Source: Daejeonella rubra (GTDB lineage Bacteria > Bacteroidota > Bacteroidia > Sphingobacteriales > Sphingobacteriaceae). From it: DNA of 64,000 nucleotides. How positions within the stretch are numbered: position 1 is the first letter of the stretch; the number at the start of each line of letters is the position of its first letter. The stretch covers positions 18,108 to 82,107 of the forward strand of contig NZ_FNHH01000018.1 in the NCBI RefSeq assembly GCF_900103545.1, in the 5' to 3' direction. Shown piece by piece: positions 62,184 through 64,000 of the stretch. Made by a program: the position numbers and the translations under genes. The notes beneath the pieces were generated by a model. It saw only the letters and a list, made by a program, of their open reading frames with translations, did not search any database and was not told the origin of the DNA.

Positions 62184-63959
62184 TTATTTCTTCTGGCTAT
62201 TTCTGTATGCTTTTACCTCTTCAACACTAACAGCAGAGGCATTATTGCCAAAATTTTGCCTGATATAGGTTAAAATATTAGCTACTTCTTCGTCTTTCAG
62301 GAAATTATGAGCAGGCATCAGCCCATTATATGGTTTATCATTCACCACGATCTCACCATTCAATCCCATCAGTAAGGTATTCAATAACTTTGTTTTGTCT
62401 CCCGTTACCCAATCCGTTCCGCCAAGAGGAGGGAAGCGATTACCATCTCCTTTACCATCATTCTGGTGACAGGCAGCACAGTAGGTATTGTAAAGCTTTG
62501 CATTTTCCGGGATCTTCCCTTTTTCAAGATTATCTTTCACTTCATCTGGTGTCCGGATATGAGAAAGAAGTTTATGTTTTTCCATCTCTGCCAGCTGTGC
62601 AGTGCCGAAATTCTTTTTATCACCTTTGTACATCACGCGCCAGATCTTTCCTTTTTCAGTTTCACTGATGTATAAAGATCCATCGGGTCCCATGGCAATT
62701 CCCATTGGGCGATAGATCGCATCTTTAACGTTAACTATCGGATCTACACCGGCAAAACCATCGGCAAATACTTCCCAGTCGCCGGTAGGAGCACCGTTTT
62801 TAAAGGGTACAAAGGCTACAAAATAACCCGACTGCGGATAAGGTGCCCGGTTTGTTGAACCATGAAAAGCTATAAATGCTCCATTTTTGTATCGTGCAGG
62901 AAACTGGTTTCCCTGGTAAAAATAGAGGTCGTTCGGTGCCCAGTGTCCCGGAAATCCTATTAATGGCTGTGCCAGTTCTTTACCTTTGCCTTCTTTTTTG
63001 CCGTCTCCACCGTACTCTGGTGTCATTAATTTCTTTTTCTGCATCTGGTCATAATAGTAATATGGCCATCCTGCATCATCACCTTCCTTTATTTTCAGGA
63101 ATTCTTCTGAAGGCAATACTGCACTCTGCCAGGCAGTATACAAGTCCGGGAACAAACGGTGTAAATTATCCCTTCCATGCTGCACAACATATAAACTTTT
63201 ATCTGCCTTATTCCAGTCCATCGCTACAATACTGCGCAGACCGGTTGCGAATAAGGTTCCGTCTTTTTGTGTGAGTCCGGTTTTGCTGGCATCAAAACGC
63301 CAGATCCCGGCATGCTGCTCAAGCTCCGGACAAGGCATTATTCCCGGCTGCCCCGGCTTTCCTCCGGGAGTGTTTGCCATGTCCATGCAGTTATTGGAGG
63401 GTGTTCCAAAAGGTACGTACATAAATCCTTTATCATCGAATGAAACAGGCTTGGTTATATGCCAGTGTGCGCCATGTCCGTGATCATCGGTCAGAACGGT
63501 TTCCATCTCACTTTCCGGTATTAGTTTGCCGGGAGTAAGTTTGCTTCTGTAAATGGCCAGTGAAGAACTGTAATAAAGATATCCTTTGTGGATACGCATA
63601 CCATTTGCCAAACTCCCAACATCTTTATAGCTTCCGAAATGTTGAATAATATCGGCTTTTCCGTCATTATCGGTATCCCGCATGGCTACATTGCCTCCTT
63701 TTGCTGAAAACCTCAATTTGACATAGATATCTCCATTATCATTTACTGCCAGGTGCCTCGCCGGACCAATGCTATCAGTAACTACCACTGCTTCAAAGCC
63801 TCCCGGAAGTGTAATCCCGCCATTGTCCGGATCAGAAGGAGGGAGTCCTCCGGGATTTCTCATCAGGGTATGGCTAAGCAGAGCAATAGAAAGTATGGCG
63901 GCAGCTGGATATTCCGCTCCATAGTACGCCACGATTCCGACACAAAGTACGCCGCCCAT
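62184..63959 (-). CDS. Sugar dehydrogenase/cytochrome c protein, 5' end replaced by mobile-element-like DNA
   Basis: A PQQ-type propeller (GGFEAVVVTDSIGPARHLAV, DDHGHGAHWHITKP, GLRSIVAMDWN, YRPMGIAMGPDGSLYISETE) is followed by a class I cytochrome c (CAACHQNDGKGD; Met in GLMPAHNF). It is the same design as the protein at 42721. The native part seems to begin near AAAILSIALLSH, the rest of a signal peptide. The upstream codons, including the only ATG (63959), lie in the tandem array at 63909-63990, so export and expression are in doubt. Confidence 0.85.
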   Translation of the reverse strand: MGGVLCVGIVAYYGAEYPAAAILSIALLSHTLMRNPGGLPPSDPDNGGITLPGGFEAVVVTDSIGPARHLAVNDNGDIYVKLRFSAKGGNVAMRDTDNDGKADIIQHFGSYKDVGSLANGMRIHKGYLYYSSSLAIYRSKLTPGKLIPESEMETVLTDDHGHGAHWHITKPVSFDDKGFMYVPFGTPSNNCMDMANTPGGKPGQPGIMPCPELEQHAGIWRFDASKTGLTQKDGTLFATGLRSIVAMDWNKADKSLYVVQHGRDNLHRLFPDLYTAWQSAVLPSEEFLKIKEGDDAGWPYYYYDQMQKKKLMTPEYGGDGKKEGKGKELAQPLIGFPGHWAPNDLYFYQGNQFPARYKNGAFIAFHGSTNRAPYPQSGYFVAFVPFKNGAPTGDWEVFADGFAGVDPIVNVKDAIYRPMGIAMGPDGSLYISETEKGKIWRVMYKGDKKNFGTAQLAEMEKHKLLSHIRTPDEVKDNLEKGKIPENAKLYNTYCAACHQNDGKGDGNRFPPLGGTDWVTGDKTKLLNTLLMGLNGEIVVNDKPYNGLMPAHNFLKDEEVANILTYIRQNFGNNASAVSVEEVKAYRNSQKK

Positions 63960-63990
63960 TCCGAAGCAAAGTACGCCACGATTCCGAGGG
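63909..63990 (-). mobile_element. Tandem ~23-bp array resembling an IS21-family element end
   Basis: Read on the minus strand, three units of consensus TCGGAATCGTGGCGTACTTT follow each other, with a shorter GAGCGGAATATCC remnant at the junction with the gene. Several spaced copies of a 20-odd-bp motif at each end are typical of IS21-type elements. The body would lie beyond base 64000, and no transposase is visible, so this is a call on pattern only. Confidence 0.5.
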
Positions 63991-64000
63991 AAAGGTTACC

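Noticed and set aside
1..64000. CRISPR arrays, rRNA, tRNA, prophage
   Set aside because: No regularly spaced repeats with unique spacers, no tRNA cloverleaf ends noticed, and no phage structural genes were seen; tRNA could be missed by eye.

Overview
The window reads as chromosomal DNA of a Bacteroidota bacterium, most likely a Sphingobacteriales relative (Pedobacter/Mucilaginibacter-like). The evidence is the OMP_b-brl/carboxypeptidase-regulatory outer-membrane protein, a T9SS sorting tail, the DUF1501/DUF1800 pair, the AGE/FucP-type sugar genes, low-to-medium GC with very AT-rich promoters, absent Shine-Dalgarno signals before most genes, and a candidate TAnnTTTG -7 box. No rRNA, tRNA, CRISPR array or prophage was seen. 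The assignment rests on gene types only, not on a search.

Layout. 1-4.1 kb: end of an RND efflux adaptor gene and its permease. 4.1-8.3 kb: a cobalamin riboswitch leading a class I ribonucleotide reductase pair (nrdB, nrdA) and a small Cys-rich CWC protein. 8.4-19.3 kb: housekeeping and hypothetical genes (TIM-barrel isomerase, 4'-phosphopantetheinyl transferase, secreted hydrolases, exported peroxiredoxin, tatA, UspA-like protein, glucokinase, a TerB-like/45-aa/PNPOx mini-operon, M20 peptidase, CDP-alcohol phosphatidyltransferase). 19.4-27.7 kb: outer-membrane barrel, GAF histidine kinase, then a tight folE / SDR / flavin reductase / FAD amine-oxidase-like / MarR run. 27.8-30.1 kb: a DUF4838 protein.

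30.0-38.9 kb is the most system-like part. A GAF 'histidine kinase' that keeps its phospho-acceptor histidine but has lost its ATP-binding motifs is divergent from a single-domain response regulator. After the regulator come a TTG-started membrane HEAT protein, a processive-type GT2 glycosyltransferase and an LtaS-like phosphotransferase. Two convergent genes follow, an unknown exported protein and a TPR-YaiO outer-membrane barrel. I read this as a regulated envelope-polymer synthesis and export locus of undescribed type.

38.9-64 kb is accessory and catabolic: Tat/T9SS DUF1501 with DUF1800; two sugar-dehydrogenase/cytochrome c proteins; a beta-propeller protein; an atypical Nramp transporter; an AGE epimerase, FucP-like MFS and Tat-exported FAD oxidoreductase run; a sialidase-like protein; a Tat-exported RidA; YceI and a Crp/Fnr regulator; a hybrid histidine kinase; and a Tat-exported SelA/DgaE-like PLP enzyme. 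Three intergenic stretches (51.9-53.2, 54.8-55.9 and 59.7-60.3 kb) are built from non-coding repeats. These include a ~590-bp direct repeat flanking the sialidase-RidA pair. At the right edge a short tandem array resembling the end of an IS21-type element has replaced the 5' end of the last gene.
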